Shown here in pieces: positions 7,975 to 16,854 of a stretch of DNA of 36,305 bases (position 1 is its first letter; each line of letters starts with the position of its first letter). Position numbers and translations under genes: made by a program. Origin of the DNA: Streptomyces antimicrobicus (GTDB lineage Bacteria; Actinomycetota; Actinomycetes; Streptomycetales; Streptomycetaceae); assembly GCF_020532625.1 (NCBI RefSeq), contig NZ_JAJAUY010000055.1:1-36305 (forward strand), in the 5' to 3' direction. The notes under the pieces are model-generated. The model had not been told where the DNA came from and did no database searches. It saw nothing but the letters and a program-made list of their open reading frames with translations.

Positions 7975-10406
7975 CCACGGCCTGGTGCTGGGAGTACCAG
8001 CGCTACGACCCCAGGACCGAGCGGCTGGTCGAGTCCCTGTGCACCCTCGGCAACGGCCGCTTCGCCACCCGAGGATCAGCGCCCGAGAGCACCGCCGACG
8101 CCGTCCACTACCCGGCCACCTACCTGGCCGGCTGCTACAACCGGCTCACCTCCGCCGTGGCCGGCCGCCAGGTCTCCAACGAGGACATGGTCCGGCTGCC
8201 CGACTGGACCGCCCTGCGCTACCGCTGCCTCCCCGACGACGCGCCGCCCGGCGACTGGCTCACCCCCGACCACCCGTCCCTGCGGCACTGCCGGGTCCGC
8301 CTGGACCTCCGGGCCGGAACCCTCACCCGCCGGCTGCTCTTCCACGACGCCGAGGGCCGCCGCCTCGGCGTCACCCACACCCGGCTCGTCCACATGGGGG
8401 ACCCCCACCTGGCCGCGCAGCGCACCGTCCTGCGCGCGTACGGCTGGAGCGGCCGGATCGAGGTCGAAGCCGTGCTCGACGCGGACGTCGCCAACGCCGG
8501 CGTCGACCGCTACCGCGCCCTGGCCGCGCGCCACCTCGTGGAACACCGAGCCGGAGTGCAGGCGGAAGGTACCGCCTGGCTGGCCTGCACCACATCGGCC
8601 ACCGGGGTGCGGATCGGCATCGCCGTCCGGACGTCCGCACGGCCCCTGACGACCGTCGACACCGCCTGCACGGCCGACGCCGCCACGCAGAGGTGCGTCC
8701 TGCCGATCCGGCGGGGGCGGCCGGTCGTGGTCGTCAGGACCGCCGCCCTGTTCAGCTCGCTGGACCGTCCCGCCACCGATCCCGTGCGGCGCAGCATCGA
8801 GTACGCCACCCGCGCCCCGGACTTCCCGACCCTGCTGGCCACCCACCAGGCCACGTGGCACCGGACCTGGGAGGAAGGGGAGTTGAGGGCCGCGGGGGAG
8901 ACCGGCAGGATCCTGCGCCTGCACGCCTTCCACGTCCTGCAGACCCTCTCGCCGCACACCGCGGAACTCGACGCGGGGGTACCGGCCCGCGGCCTGCACG
9001 GGGAGGCGTACCGCGGCCACGTCTTCTGGGACGAGCTGTTCGTCCTGCCCTACCTCTCCCTGCACTTCCCCGGGACCGCCCGCGCCCTGCTGATGTACCG
9101 GCACCGCAGGCTGCCCGCCGCCCGGGAGGCGGCGCGGCGAGCCGGGGCCCGGGGCGCGATGTTCCCCTGGCAGAGCGGAAGTTCCGGTGCCGAGGAGACG
9201 CAGCGGTTGCACCTCAACCCCCGCTCCGGCCGCTGGCTGCCCGACCACTCCCACCTCCAGCGCCACGTCGGGTCGGCCGTCGCCTGGAACGCCTGGAACT
9301 ACGGCCTCGCCACCGGCGACGCGGGCTTCATGCACGGACCGGGCGCCGAACTCCTGCTCCACGTCGCCCACTTCTGGGCGGGCGCCACCACCTGGGACCA
9401 GGGCCTGGGCCGCTATCGGATCCGCGGCGTCGTCGGCCCGGACGAGTACCACGACGCCTACCCGGACGCCCCCGGGCCCGGCATCGACGACAACGCGTAC
9501 ACCAACGTCACCGCGGCCTGGGTGCTCGCCCGCGCGCTGGAGCTGTACGCGCAACTCCCGGCGGCCCGGCGCGCGGAGCTCCTCGCGCAGCTCGGCGTCG
9601 CGGCGGACGACCTGCGCCTGTGGGAGGACGTCTCGCACCGCATGTACGTGCCCTTCCACCGCGGCGTGATCAGCCAGTTCCACGGCTACGGCGACCTCGC
9701 CGAGCTCGACTGGGACACGTACCGGGCCCGCTACCACGACATCCGCCGCCTGGACCGCATCCTGGAGGCCGAGGGCGACACCCCCAACCGCTACCAGGCG
9801 TCCAAGCAGGCGGACACGCTCATGCTCGGCTACCTCTTCCGTCCCGCCGAACTGTCCCGGCTGTTCACCCGGCTCGGTCACGTGCTCGACGACGCGCTCT
9901 GGGACCGGACGGTCTCGTACTACCTGCGCCGGACCTGCCACGGCTCCACGCTCAGCAGTCTGGTCCACGGCTGGGTCCTCGCCCGGCAGCAGGGCCCCGA
10001 CGCGTGGCGCTACTGCCAGGAAGCCCTGCTCGGCGACATCACCGACGTCCAGGGCGGCACCACCGGGGAGGGGATCCACCTGGGCGCCATGGCCGGCACC
10101 CTCGACCTCGTCGAACGCGGCATCGTGGGGCTCGACCCCGGCCCCGACGGCCTGCACGTCGACCCGGTGCCGCTCTCCGAGATCCCGGCCTCGACGTTCT
10201 ACGTCTCCTACCTCGGGCACCGCGACGTCCGCATCCGGTTCCGCCCGGGCCGGCTGGGCGTGCGCGTGCCGCCGTCGCTCCTCGGCCCGCTGCCCCTGGT
10301 CCTGCCCGGGGCTCGGCGGGAGCAGGTCGCCGCAGGTCAGGAGCGGTGGTTCCGCCTGCCGGCGGCGGCAGGCGGTGAGGGGGCCGCCCCGCCCGCCGAC
10401 GCGTAG
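7971..10406 (+). CDS. GH65 family disaccharide phosphorylase (maltose/trehalose/kojibiose type)
   Basis: This 811-residue protein has a GTG start overlapping the HAD stop by four bases. The layout is that of GH65: N-terminal beta-sandwich, (alpha/alpha)6 barrel and small C-terminal beta domain. The predicted general acid is Glu492 in VVGPDEYHD, close to Glu487 of Lactobacillus brevis maltose phosphorylase. The loop HGSTLSS at 657-663 corresponds to the phosphate-binding region of phosphorylases, which favours phosphorolysis over hydrolysis. FWDELFVLPY near 349-358 is another family block. The enzyme should split an alpha-linked glucosyl disaccharide with phosphate to give beta-glucose 1-phosphate, saving one ATP per glucose. 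The exact disaccharide cannot be read; trehalose is attractive because it accumulates in dormant actinomycetes. Confidence 0.9.
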   Translation: MTTAWCWEYQRYDPRTERLVESLCTLGNGRFATRGSAPESTADAVHYPATYLAGCYNRLTSAVAGRQVSNEDMVRLPDWTALRYRCLPDDAPPGDWLTPDHPSLRHCRVRLDLRAGTLTRRLLFHDAEGRRLGVTHTRLVHMGDPHLAAQRTVLRAYGWSGRIEVEAVLDADVANAGVDRYRALAARHLVEHRAGVQAEGTAWLACTTSATGVRIGIAVRTSARPLTTVDTACTADAATQRCVLPIRRGRPVVVVRTAALFSSLDRPATDPVRRSIEYATRAPDFPTLLATHQATWHRTWEEGELRAAGETGRILRLHAFHVLQTLSPHTAELDAGVPARGLHGEAYRGHVFWDELFVLPYLSLHFPGTARALLMYRHRRLPAAREAARRAGARGAMFPWQSGSSGAEETQRLHLNPRSGRWLPDHSHLQRHVGSAVAWNAWNYGLATGDAGFMHGPGAELLLHVAHFWAGATTWDQGLGRYRIRGVVGPDEYHDAYPDAPGPGIDDNAYTNVTAAWVLARALELYAQLPAARRAELLAQLGVAADDLRLWEDVSHRMYVPFHRGVISQFHGYGDLAELDWDTYRARYHDIRRLDRILEAEGDTPNRYQASKQADTLMLGYLFRPAELSRLFTRLGHVLDDALWDRTVSYYLRRTCHGSTLSSLVHGWVLARQQGPDAWRYCQEALLGDITDVQGGTTGEGIHLGAMAGTLDLVERGIVGLDPGPDGLHVDPVPLSEIPASTFYVSYLGHRDVRIRFRPGRLGVRVPPSLLGPLPLVLPGARREQVAAGQERWFRLPAAAGGEGAAPPADA

Positions 10407-10483
10407 CCCCGCCAGGCCCCTCGCGTGGCGGCGACCACCGCGCTCGCCCACGCTGGAAGGAGATCTCGGAAGGGACGCAGAGC

Positions 10484-10933
10484 ATGGACACGCAGCAGGA
10501 GACTCCGCGGATCGTGGTGGGCGTCGACGGGTCGCGCTCGTCCCGGGCCGCACTGGAATGGGCGGTACGCTACGCCGGCCTCGTCGGCGGCACGGTGGAG
10601 GCGGTCACGGCCTGGGAGGTGCCCGGCGAAGCGTCGTGGTCGGCCCCCGCGGTGGACGCGACGTTCGACGAGGAAGAGGCCGAGAGGCGGCTGGTCGACG
10701 AGGTCCGCTCCGTACTCGGCGACCAAGGGGCGTCCAGGGTGCACGAGAAGCTGGTGCACGGCCATCCGGTCGAGGTCCTGGTGGACGCGTCCCAGGGGGC
10801 CGACATGCTGGTCGTGGGCAGCCGCGGACGCGGCGGCTTCCGCCGGGCGCTGCTCGGCTCGGTCAGCCAGCAGGTGTCCCTCCATTCCGCGTGCCCGGTG
10901 ACCATCGTCCGCCCGACGGCGGCCGACCGGTAG
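10484..10933 (+). CDS. Universal stress protein, single domain
   Basis: This 149-residue UspA-fold protein starts IVVGVDGSRSSRAALEWA. It ends with the ATP-binding signature G-2x-G-9x-G-S/T (GSRGRGGFRRALLGSVS) and CPVTIV. Members of this branch usually bind ATP and accumulate under energy or oxygen stress. The gene lies 77 bases after the GH65 stop with GGAAGGGA before the ATG. It may be read through from the operon or have its own start. A perfect regulator-like box begins 7 bases after its stop. Confidence 0.92.
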   Translation: MDTQQETPRIVVGVDGSRSSRAALEWAVRYAGLVGGTVEAVTAWEVPGEASWSAPAVDATFDEEEAERRLVDEVRSVLGDQGASRVHEKLVHGHPVEVLVDASQGADMLVVGSRGRGGFRRALLGSVSQQVSLHSACPVTIVRPTAADR

Positions 10934-10939
10934 GCGGCA

Positions 10940-10974
10940 GGGCCGAACGGCCCCCGCCGGGGCCCGTCCGACCC
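10940..10974. promoter_or_regulatory. Tandem GGGNC-N5-GNCCC boxes upstream of flavodoxin operon
   Basis: Two exact matches are present: GGGCCGAACGGCCCC at 10940-10954 and GGGCCCGTCCGACCC at 10960-10974. Their spacing is 20 bp, about two helical turns. The second ends 86 bases before the flavodoxin start. This is the clearest pair in the window. A DosR/OsdR-type operator is inferred. Confidence 0.65.
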
Positions 10975-11060
10975 ATGCGGCGGGGCCGCGGACCGGGTGA
11001 CAGTGGGACCAGCCGGTCGGTCGGCCGGCCGGCCCGCCCGGAGGACGAGGAGGCCCACTC

Positions 11061-11561
11061 ATGACCGGCAAGAGAGTCCTGGTCGCCTACGGCACCAAGC
11101 ACGGGGCCACGGCAGGAATCGCCGAACGGATCGGCACGACCCTCCGCGAGGACGGCCTGGACGCCGTCGTCCTGCCCGCGGACGACGTCGACGACGTCCG
11201 CGACTACGACGCCGTCGTCCTCGGCGGCGCCCTGTACGCCGGCCACTGGAGCGGCAAGGCCAAGCGCTGCGCGCAACGCAACGCCGACTCGCTGCGCCGG
11301 CGTCCGGTCTGGCTGTTCAGCAGCGGTCCCCTCGACCGCTCCGCCGAGGAGCGGGACATCCCTCCGGTTCCCGCCGTCGCCCGTCAGATGCAGCTCGTCG
11401 GCGCGCGGGAGCACAAGACGTTCGGCGGCAGCCTCACGGCCGCCACTCCCGGACTCCTCGCCCGATCGATGCTGCGGCAGGGCAAGGGCGGGGACTTCCG
11501 CGACCCCGACCGCATCCGGAGCTGGGCCCACCACATCAGCGCCGAGCTCGCCGCCGCCTGA
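11061..11561 (+). CDS. Flavodoxin-domain protein (HemG/flavodoxin-like)
   Basis: This 166-residue protein has the N-terminal strand and FMN phosphate loop VLVAYGTKHGATAGIAERI, followed by DYDAVVLGGALYAGHW. Both are typical of flavodoxin-like and protoporphyrinogen-oxidase (HemG)-like proteins. A later WLFSSGPL strand also fits. It should bind FMN and act in electron transfer or quinone-linked oxidation in the cytosol; the partner is unknown. GAGGACGAGGAGG precedes the ATG. It leads a four-gene run and sits 86 bases behind the strongest box pair, which suggests induction under hypoxia or nitric oxide. Confidence 0.88.
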   Translation: MTGKRVLVAYGTKHGATAGIAERIGTTLREDGLDAVVLPADDVDDVRDYDAVVLGGALYAGHWSGKAKRCAQRNADSLRRRPVWLFSSGPLDRSAEERDIPPVPAVARQMQLVGAREHKTFGGSLTAATPGLLARSMLRQGKGGDFRDPDRIRSWAHHISAELAAA

Positions 11562-11602
11562 ACGCGCGGCCCGTCGGCAGGGAGGCAGCGCGGAGGTGCG
11601 CC

Positions 11603-12199
11603 ATGAAGGACCGGACGAGCGGACGGGGCGCCAACCCGCTGCGGCGGAAGGCCGACCGTACCCGCACCCGTTTGCGCCTGGCCTTCGCCGTGGCCTGCCT
11701 GGTCGCGGTGTTCTGCGGTGTCGCTGCCGGACGGGCCTCCTGGACCGGGAGCAGCCGCGCGGCGGAGTCGATCGCCCGTCACCGCCACGAGGTCAGCGCC
11801 GTCACGGTCGGCGAGACCTTCTACCTGGCCGGCGCCCGGCCGCGCGGCGCCCCCGCCGACGTCGCCCGCGCCACCTGGCACTATCCCCTCGACCGCTCGC
11901 ACACGGACACGGTCCCGGTCCCGAGGGGCACCCGCGCCGGAGACACCGTCCGCGTCTGGGTCGACGACGCCGGCCACGAGGCCTCCGCACCCCCCGGCAC
12001 GGCCGACGTCGCGCTGGACGCGTTCGGCGTCGGCGCGGGAGCGCTCACGGGGGTCCTGCTCGTCTCGGGCCTGCTGGTCCGCGGTGGCCTGCGGCTCGTC
12101 GACGCCCGCAGCTCCCGGGCCTGGGAGACCGAGTGGGAGAGCGTCGAACCCCTGTGGTCCGGGCGCCTGCGGCCCGGCCACGGAGCCGGCGATGGCTGA
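11603..12199 (+). CDS. Rv1733c-family membrane protein
   Basis: This 198-residue protein has a basic N-terminus, a first transmembrane helix at about 27-46 (LRLAFAVACLVAVFCGVAAG), an extracytoplasmic domain of ~110 residues, and a second helix at about 145-165 (GVGAGALTGVLLVSGLLV). The C-terminal tail is acidic and Trp-containing. This two-helix layout with an exposed loop of the ATWHYPLDRSHTDTVPVP type matches the actinobacterial Rv1733c family, whose founding member is DosR-regulated in M. tuberculosis. Molecular function is unknown. GCGGAGGTG lies 5 bases before the ATG. The last 8 bases overlap the ATPase start, so translation is probably coupled. Confidence 0.85.
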   Translation: MKDRTSGRGANPLRRKADRTRTRLRLAFAVACLVAVFCGVAAGRASWTGSSRAAESIARHRHEVSAVTVGETFYLAGARPRGAPADVARATWHYPLDRSHTDTVPVPRGTRAGDTVRVWVDDAGHEASAPPGTADVALDAFGVGAGALTGVLLVSGLLVRGGLRLVDARSSRAWETEWESVEPLWSGRLRPGHGAGDG

Positions 12200-14897
12200 C
12201 CGCGCCGTGGGCCCGGACCTCGCGCCGGGCCGCACGCCGGATCCCCTCGAACCCCTCGCGCTGCTGCGCCGGGAACTGCACACCGGGCCGTTGGGCCTGT
12301 CGAGCCGGGAGGCGGAGCGGCGCCTGGCGGTCCACGGGCCCAACGAGGTCCGCCGTACCGCCCGGCCCGGCCTCCTTCGGGAACTCCTGCGGCAGCTGGT
12401 CCACCCCTTGGCCCTGCTGCTGTGGGCGGCCGCCGCCCTCGCCTTCGTCGCCGGCATCGAGGTGCTCGGCTGGGCGATCGTCGCCGTCGTCCTGGTCAAC
12501 GCCGGCTTCGCCCTCGTCCAGGAACGGCAGGCCGAAAGGGCCGTCGAGACCCTGGCCCGCTACCTCCCCGCCCGGGCCCAGGTGATCCGTGACGGCCGGC
12601 CCCAGCACGTACCCGCCCGTGACCTGGTCCCCGGAGACCTCATCGTCCTCGAGGAAGGCGACCGGATCCCCGCGGACGCCCGTCTGACGGAAGGGGGCGT
12701 CGAAGCCGACCTGTCCATGCTCACGGGCGAGTCCACTCCGGTCGAACGCGTGGCCGGTCCCGGTCTCCAGGCGGTCCCGGTGCTCCAGGAGCCGAACCTC
12801 GTCCTCAGCGGCACCAGCGCCACCGAGGGGGAGGCGCGGGCGATCGTGTTCGCCACCGGCGACCGTACGGAGCTCGGCCGGATCGCCGCCCTCAGCCAGC
12901 GCACGCGCCGCGAGCCGAGCCCGCTGGAGACGCAGGTCAAGAGGGTCGCCTGGCTGATCGCGGGGGTCGCCGTCGCCATGGGCGCGGTGTTCCTCGTGAC
13001 CGGTGTGGCGGTGGGGCTGCCGCTGACCGACTCGCTGATGTTCGCGATCGGCCTGCTCGTCGCCAACGTTCCCGAGGGCCTCTTGCCCACCATCACCCTC
13101 GCCCTCGCGGTGGGCGTCCGGGTCCTGGCCCGGCAGGGAGCGGTGATCAAGCGGCTCAGCGCCGTCGAGACCCTCGGTTCCACCAACGTCATCTGCACCG
13201 ACAAGACCGGCACCCTCACCCGCAACGAGATGCGCCTGCACGCCTTCTGGACGCCGGAGAGCCTCAGGGAGCCCGGGCCCCGAAGCGCCGGTCTCGTCCG
13301 GGCGGCGGCCCTGTGCACGACCGTGATCCGCGAGAGCGACGGCCGGCTGCACGGCGATCCGACCGAGGTCGCGCTGGCCGAAGGGGCCGCGGAGCAGGGC
13401 GTGGCCGTCGATCCGGCCGACCGGGACGCCCACCGCCGGGCCTGCTTCCGCTTCGACCCCCGCCTGCGCCTGATGTCGGTGGTCCAGGCGACGGACGGCC
13501 GGCACCTCCGCGTGGTCACCAAAGGTGCCCCGGAGGCCGTGCTGCCACTGCTGGCGGGTGGGGAGCCGGCCCGCGAGGCGCAGGCGGCCGCCGACGCGCT
13601 GGCCGCGGACGGCATGCGGGTGCTGGCCGTCGCCGTGCGCGACCTGCCCGCCGGTGCCGAGCCCCCGGGGTCGCGCCGGGGGGCCGAGCGGGACCTGCAC
13701 CTGCTCGGGCTGGCCGGACTCTACGACCCGCCGCGCCCGGAGGTCGCGGCCGCGGTCCGGCGCTGCCACGAGGCGGGCCTCGTCGTGCACATCGTCACGG
13801 GCGACAGCGGTGCCACGGCCGCTTCGATCGCCCGCGCCGTCGGCATCGGGGTCCCGGAGCTCCGGGTGATCGCCCAGTCCGAGGCGGTCGACGACCACCA
13901 GCTCGACCACCTCCTGCGGGACCGGGACGCCGAGATCGTCTTCGCGCGTTCGTCACCGGAGACCAAGCTGAAGGTGGCCGACGCCCTCAGGAGCCACGGG
14001 CAGATCGTCGCCATGACCGGCGACGGGGTGAACGACGCCCCGGCCCTGCACCGCGCCCACATCGGCGTGGCCATGGGACGCTCGGGCACGGACGTGGCCC
14101 GCGAGGCGTCGACGATGGTCCTGACGGACGACAACTTCGCCACCATCGTCACGGCGATCGAGTCCGGGCGCCGGGTGTACGACAACGTCCGCAAGTTCAT
14201 CGTCTACATCTTCGCCCACCTCACCCCCGAGGTCGTGCCCTTCGTCGTGTTCGCCCTCTCCGGCGGGGCCGTCCCGCTGCCGCTGACCGTGCTGCAGATC
14301 CTCGCCGTCGACCTCGGCACCGAGACCCTCCCGGCCCTGGCCCTCGGCCGCGAGCGGGCCGAACCGGGCGTCATGAACCGGCCGCCCCGCCCCAGCTCCC
14401 AGGGGGTGATCGACAAGGAGATGCTGATCCGCAGCTGGGGCTGGCTCGGCACCGTCTCCGCAGCCCTGGTCATGGGCGCCTTCTTCTACGTCCTGTGGCG
14501 CGCGGGATGGCACCCCGGCGACCCGACCGGCCCCGGCGCCCCGCTCCACCACGCCTACCTGACGGCGACCACCGCCACCTTCGCCGGCATCGTCACCTGC
14601 CAGGTCGGCACCGCCGTCGCCGCCCGCACCGACCACGCGGCCCTGCGCGAGATCGGGTTCTTCACGAACCCCCTGCTGCTGGCCGGCATCGCCTTCGAAC
14701 TCGCCTTCACCGCGGCGCTCGTCTACGCGCCCCCGCTCCAGCACCTCTTCGGCACCGCGGCCCTCCCCTTGGACGTCGTCGTCCTCGTCGCGGCCTTCCC
14801 GCCGCTGGTCTGGGCAACCGACGAAACCCGCCGCCGGGTCCGGCGCCGACGCCACCGCTCCCGAGCCCCGGAGGAACACCATGTCGCACACCACTGA
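12192..14897 (+). CDS. P2-type cation-translocating ATPase
   Basis: This 901-residue pump has all catalytic motifs: actuator TGES at 178-181, phosphorylated Asp337 in CTDKTGTLT, and the hinge TGDGVND at 609-615. Transmembrane segment 4 carries PEGLLP at 294-299. Segment 5 has TPE with Glu680, and segment 6 has DLGTE with Asp707 and Glu711. The acidic residues resemble the Na,K-ATPase subgroup (ANVPEGLL, DLGTD) more than the calcium pump. The N-terminal cation-ATPase domain (LSSREAERRLAVHGPNEV) is present. It should export a cation across the plasma membrane at the cost of ATP; the ion is unknown. The start overlaps the Rv1733c-like gene and the end overlaps the DUF1876 gene by 17 bases. Confidence 0.92.
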   Translation: MADRAVGPDLAPGRTPDPLEPLALLRRELHTGPLGLSSREAERRLAVHGPNEVRRTARPGLLRELLRQLVHPLALLLWAAAALAFVAGIEVLGWAIVAVVLVNAGFALVQERQAERAVETLARYLPARAQVIRDGRPQHVPARDLVPGDLIVLEEGDRIPADARLTEGGVEADLSMLTGESTPVERVAGPGLQAVPVLQEPNLVLSGTSATEGEARAIVFATGDRTELGRIAALSQRTRREPSPLETQVKRVAWLIAGVAVAMGAVFLVTGVAVGLPLTDSLMFAIGLLVANVPEGLLPTITLALAVGVRVLARQGAVIKRLSAVETLGSTNVICTDKTGTLTRNEMRLHAFWTPESLREPGPRSAGLVRAAALCTTVIRESDGRLHGDPTEVALAEGAAEQGVAVDPADRDAHRRACFRFDPRLRLMSVVQATDGRHLRVVTKGAPEAVLPLLAGGEPAREAQAAADALAADGMRVLAVAVRDLPAGAEPPGSRRGAERDLHLLGLAGLYDPPRPEVAAAVRRCHEAGLVVHIVTGDSGATAASIARAVGIGVPELRVIAQSEAVDDHQLDHLLRDRDAEIVFARSSPETKLKVADALRSHGQIVAMTGDGVNDAPALHRAHIGVAMGRSGTDVAREASTMVLTDDNFATIVTAIESGRRVYDNVRKFIVYIFAHLTPEVVPFVVFALSGGAVPLPLTVLQILAVDLGTETLPALALGRERAEPGVMNRPPRPSSQGVIDKEMLIRSWGWLGTVSAALVMGAFFYVLWRAGWHPGDPTGPGAPLHHAYLTATTATFAGIVTCQVGTAVAARTDHAALREIGFFTNPLLLAGIAFELAFTAALVYAPPLQHLFGTAALPLDVVVLVAAFPPLVWATDETRRRVRRRRHRSRAPEEHHVAHH

Positions 14898-15165
14898 GTG
14901 GAAGACCCACCTCTACCTGTTCGAGGAGGACCGGACGACCAAGGCCCGCGTCGAACTGGACACCGGCACCACCAAGCTCACCGGACACGGCACAGCGCGC
15001 TGCAACCCCGCCGACGCCGACGTACCGGAGATCGGTGACGAACTCGCCGCAGCCCGCGCCATGCAAGACCTGGGCGCCCAGCTGAAACGCCTGGCCTTCA
15101 GTGACATGGGGGACGCCGGGACGCGCCCGCGAGCGGGCGCGCCGTGGGCCACCCCGTCGGACTGA
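14881..15165 (+). CDS. DUF1876 (Rv1738/Rv2632c-like) protein
   Basis: This 94-residue protein has a GGAGGAACACC site before an ATG that lies inside the ATPase gene. The core WKTHLYLFEEDRTTKARVEL, LTGHGTARCNPADADVPEIGDELAAARAM fits DUF1876. The M. tuberculosis member Rv1738 is strongly induced by hypoxia through DosR and resembles ribosome hibernation factors in fold. A role in ribosome protection during dormancy is therefore plausible but inferred. The C-terminal tail (GTRPRAGAPW) is encoded by a perfect hairpin that may also act as a terminator. Confidence 0.88.
   Translation: MSHTTEWKTHLYLFEEDRTTKARVELDTGTTKLTGHGTARCNPADADVPEIGDELAAARAMQDLGAQLKRLAFSDMGDAGTRPRAGAPWATPSD
15122..15141 (+). 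terminator. Hairpin inside the 3' end of the DUF1876 gene
   Basis: CGCGCCCGC (15122-15130) and GCGGGCGCG (15133-15141) form a perfect 9-bp stem around GA. It lies 22 bases before the DUF1876 stop, just before the convergent nitroreductase. The intergenic gap itself is only 42 bases and shows only a weak AGCCG/CGGCT stem. Confidence 0.5.
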
Positions 15166-15207
15166 GGCCGCGGGCGACGAGCCGGCCGCAGCGGCTTGCA
15201 GGGCACC

Positions 15208-16197
15208 TCACCTGATCTCCAGGACCTCCGTCACCGGCCGACGCGGTGTCGCGGGTCCCTGCGGCCCGTAGCCGAGGCGGAGGACCATCTGTACGTGTCC
15301 CATGGCCTCGGCCGGGTCGCGGACCGTCCACCGCAGCTCCTGCCACTCCAGCGGCTGGGAGGTCATCGAGGTGGCGAGGCCGTCGGCGGTGGCCCGCAGG
15401 AGCACGCGCTCCAGGGCCTGCCCGGCCCGCAGCCAGTCGGCGCGGGTGTCCGTCGCGGTGCCCAGCAGGGCCAGCTGCGGTCTCTTCTCGAACACGGCCC
15501 AGCCGCGGTCCGGCAGGTCCCGGGAGCGCCCGAAGTCGCGTACGGGGGAGGGGCCGCCGGAGCTCCGCGGGCCGAACGCGGCGGCGGGGACGCCCTCGTC
15601 GCGCCGGCCGGTCGCACCGGACCCGGGTGCGGTCCAGGCGGCGGTCTCGGCGCGGACCTGTGGATCGATCTCTTCGCGGTGTTCGGCGTCCCGCACCAGA
15701 TCGAGCACCGTCTCGACGTGCCAGTCGCCGGGGACCACCAGCCGGCAGCCCTCCAGGCGGGCCGCGGCCCTCAGACCGTCCAGCACCGCCTCCGGCACCG
15801 GCTCGTCGCTGAACGGGAAGCGGCTGGTGTGCCGGCGCCGGAGCGCGTCGTGCAGGGCCGCCAGGTCGGGGTCCGCCCCGGCCTGTTCGTCGACGGTCGC
15901 CGTGGCCAGCAGCCACCGCTCGCGGTCGTCGGGCAGCAGCCGCACCCGTACCGGGAGCCGGTGCCGTGCGGCGGAGACGCGCAGGTTGAACAGCGCGGCG
16001 GCGCAACCGAGGTGGAGGGCGCGGTGGTCCGGGTCGGTCCGCGTCATGGCCCGCTCCGGATCGCCGTGCAGTTCGATGACGCCGTCCTCCGGGCGGAACA
16101 CGAACTTCCAGGGTTGGGCGTTGTGCATGGACGGTGCGCTGACGGCGTCGGCGACGATCTCGGCGACGACTGCGGGGTCCAGGTGCGGTGCGGTCAC
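15208..16197 (-). CDS. Acg-family nitroreductase-fold protein
   Basis: The protein has 329 residues. The GTG at 16197 overlaps the upstream CBS-BON stop and has AGGAG 8 bases before it. It starts with a nitroreductase-type block (VADAVSAPSMHNAQPWKFVF) and continues with HLGCAAALFNLRVSA, RRHTSRFPFSDEPVP and RAGQALERVLLRATADGLATS. The two-repeat, ~330-residue form is that of Acg (Rv2032) proteins of actinobacteria, which are DosR-regulated. In those proteins a lid can occupy the flavin active site, so enzymatic turnover is uncertain and flavin storage has been proposed. It is the last gene of a five-gene minus-strand run. Confidence 0.88.
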   Translation of the reverse strand: MTAPHLDPAVVAEIVADAVSAPSMHNAQPWKFVFRPEDGVIELHGDPERAMTRTDPDHRALHLGCAAALFNLRVSAARHRLPVRVRLLPDDRERWLLATATVDEQAGADPDLAALHDALRRRHTSRFPFSDEPVPEAVLDGLRAAARLEGCRLVVPGDWHVETVLDLVRDAEHREEIDPQVRAETAAWTAPGSGATGRRDEGVPAAAFGPRSSGGPSPVRDFGRSRDLPDRGWAVFEKRPQLALLGTATDTRADWLRAGQALERVLLRATADGLATSMTSQPLEWQELRWTVRDPAEAMGHVQMVLRLGYGPQGPATPRRPVTEVLEIR

Positions 16198-16841
16198 GGG
16201 ACTGCTCCTGTCTGTGTTCCTCCTGGGTGGGACCCCTCCTCGGCCGCGGTCGGCGGGGCGGGGACGCACGTGAGTCTGTTGTCGACGTCCACGACGCCGT
16301 CGACGCTCTGGCAGAGCCGGTCGATCACGGGGAGCAGCTCCGCCCGCGGCACGGTCCCGCTGAGCGTCACCAGTCCGTCGTCCACCACGACGGTGATGGA
16401 GGAAGGAGCGAGGCGCAGGGTCCGGGCGAGGACGTCCTCCACGATCTCCTCCTGGATGGCGTGGTCGTGGCGGAGGAACAGCCGGATCAGGTCGCTGCGG
16501 CTGAGCACGCCGATCACCCGACCGTCCACGTCCACGACGGGAAGGCGCTTGACCTTCCGCCGCTGCATCACCCGGGCCGCTCGGACCACGCTCCACCCGG
16601 GCCGGGCCGTGACCGCCGGACTCGTCATGAGGTCCGCGGCGGTCGCCCCGCCCCCTGCGCCGCGGCGGCGCAGGAGATCGGCTTCGGACACGACACCGAC
16701 GGCGTGCCCGGTTTCGTCCACGACCGGCACGGCGGTGATGTCGTACTCGTGCAGGAGCCGTGCGACCTCCTTGAAGGCCGTGGTCGGTCGGACCGTGACG
16801 GCGTTCGCCGTCATCAGCTCCGCGACGCTGCGGTGCCTCAT
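16194..16841 (-). CDS. CBS-pair plus BON domain protein
   Basis: The protein has 215 residues. The ATG at 16841 is chosen because GAGGTGG lies 8 bases upstream; a GTG at 16853 falls inside that site. CBS1 runs from VAELMTANAVTVRPTTAFKE to GVVSEADLL, with a short linker. CBS2 runs from AADLMTSPAVTARP to GVLSRSDLIRLF, and BON from ITVVVDDGLVTLSGTV to VDGVVDVDNRL. It is likely an adenine-nucleotide sensor. It is flanked by a second CBS-BON gene 13 bases upstream and overlaps the nitroreductase start by four bases. Confidence 0.9.
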   Translation of the reverse strand: MRHRSVAELMTANAVTVRPTTAFKEVARLLHEYDITAVPVVDETGHAVGVVSEADLLRRRGAGGGATAADLMTSPAVTARPGWSVVRAARVMQRRKVKRLPVVDVDGRVIGVLSRSDLIRLFLRHDHAIQEEIVEDVLARTLRLAPSSITVVVDDGLVTLSGTVPRAELLPVIDRLCQSVDGVVDVDNRLTCVPAPPTAAEEGSHPGGTQTGAVP

Positions 16842-16854
16842 GGCCCTGTCCACC

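Noticed and set aside
8076..10553. An 825-residue open frame antisense to the GH65 gene.
   Set aside because: It mirrors the codon bias of the GH65 gene and shows no domain. It is a shadow frame.
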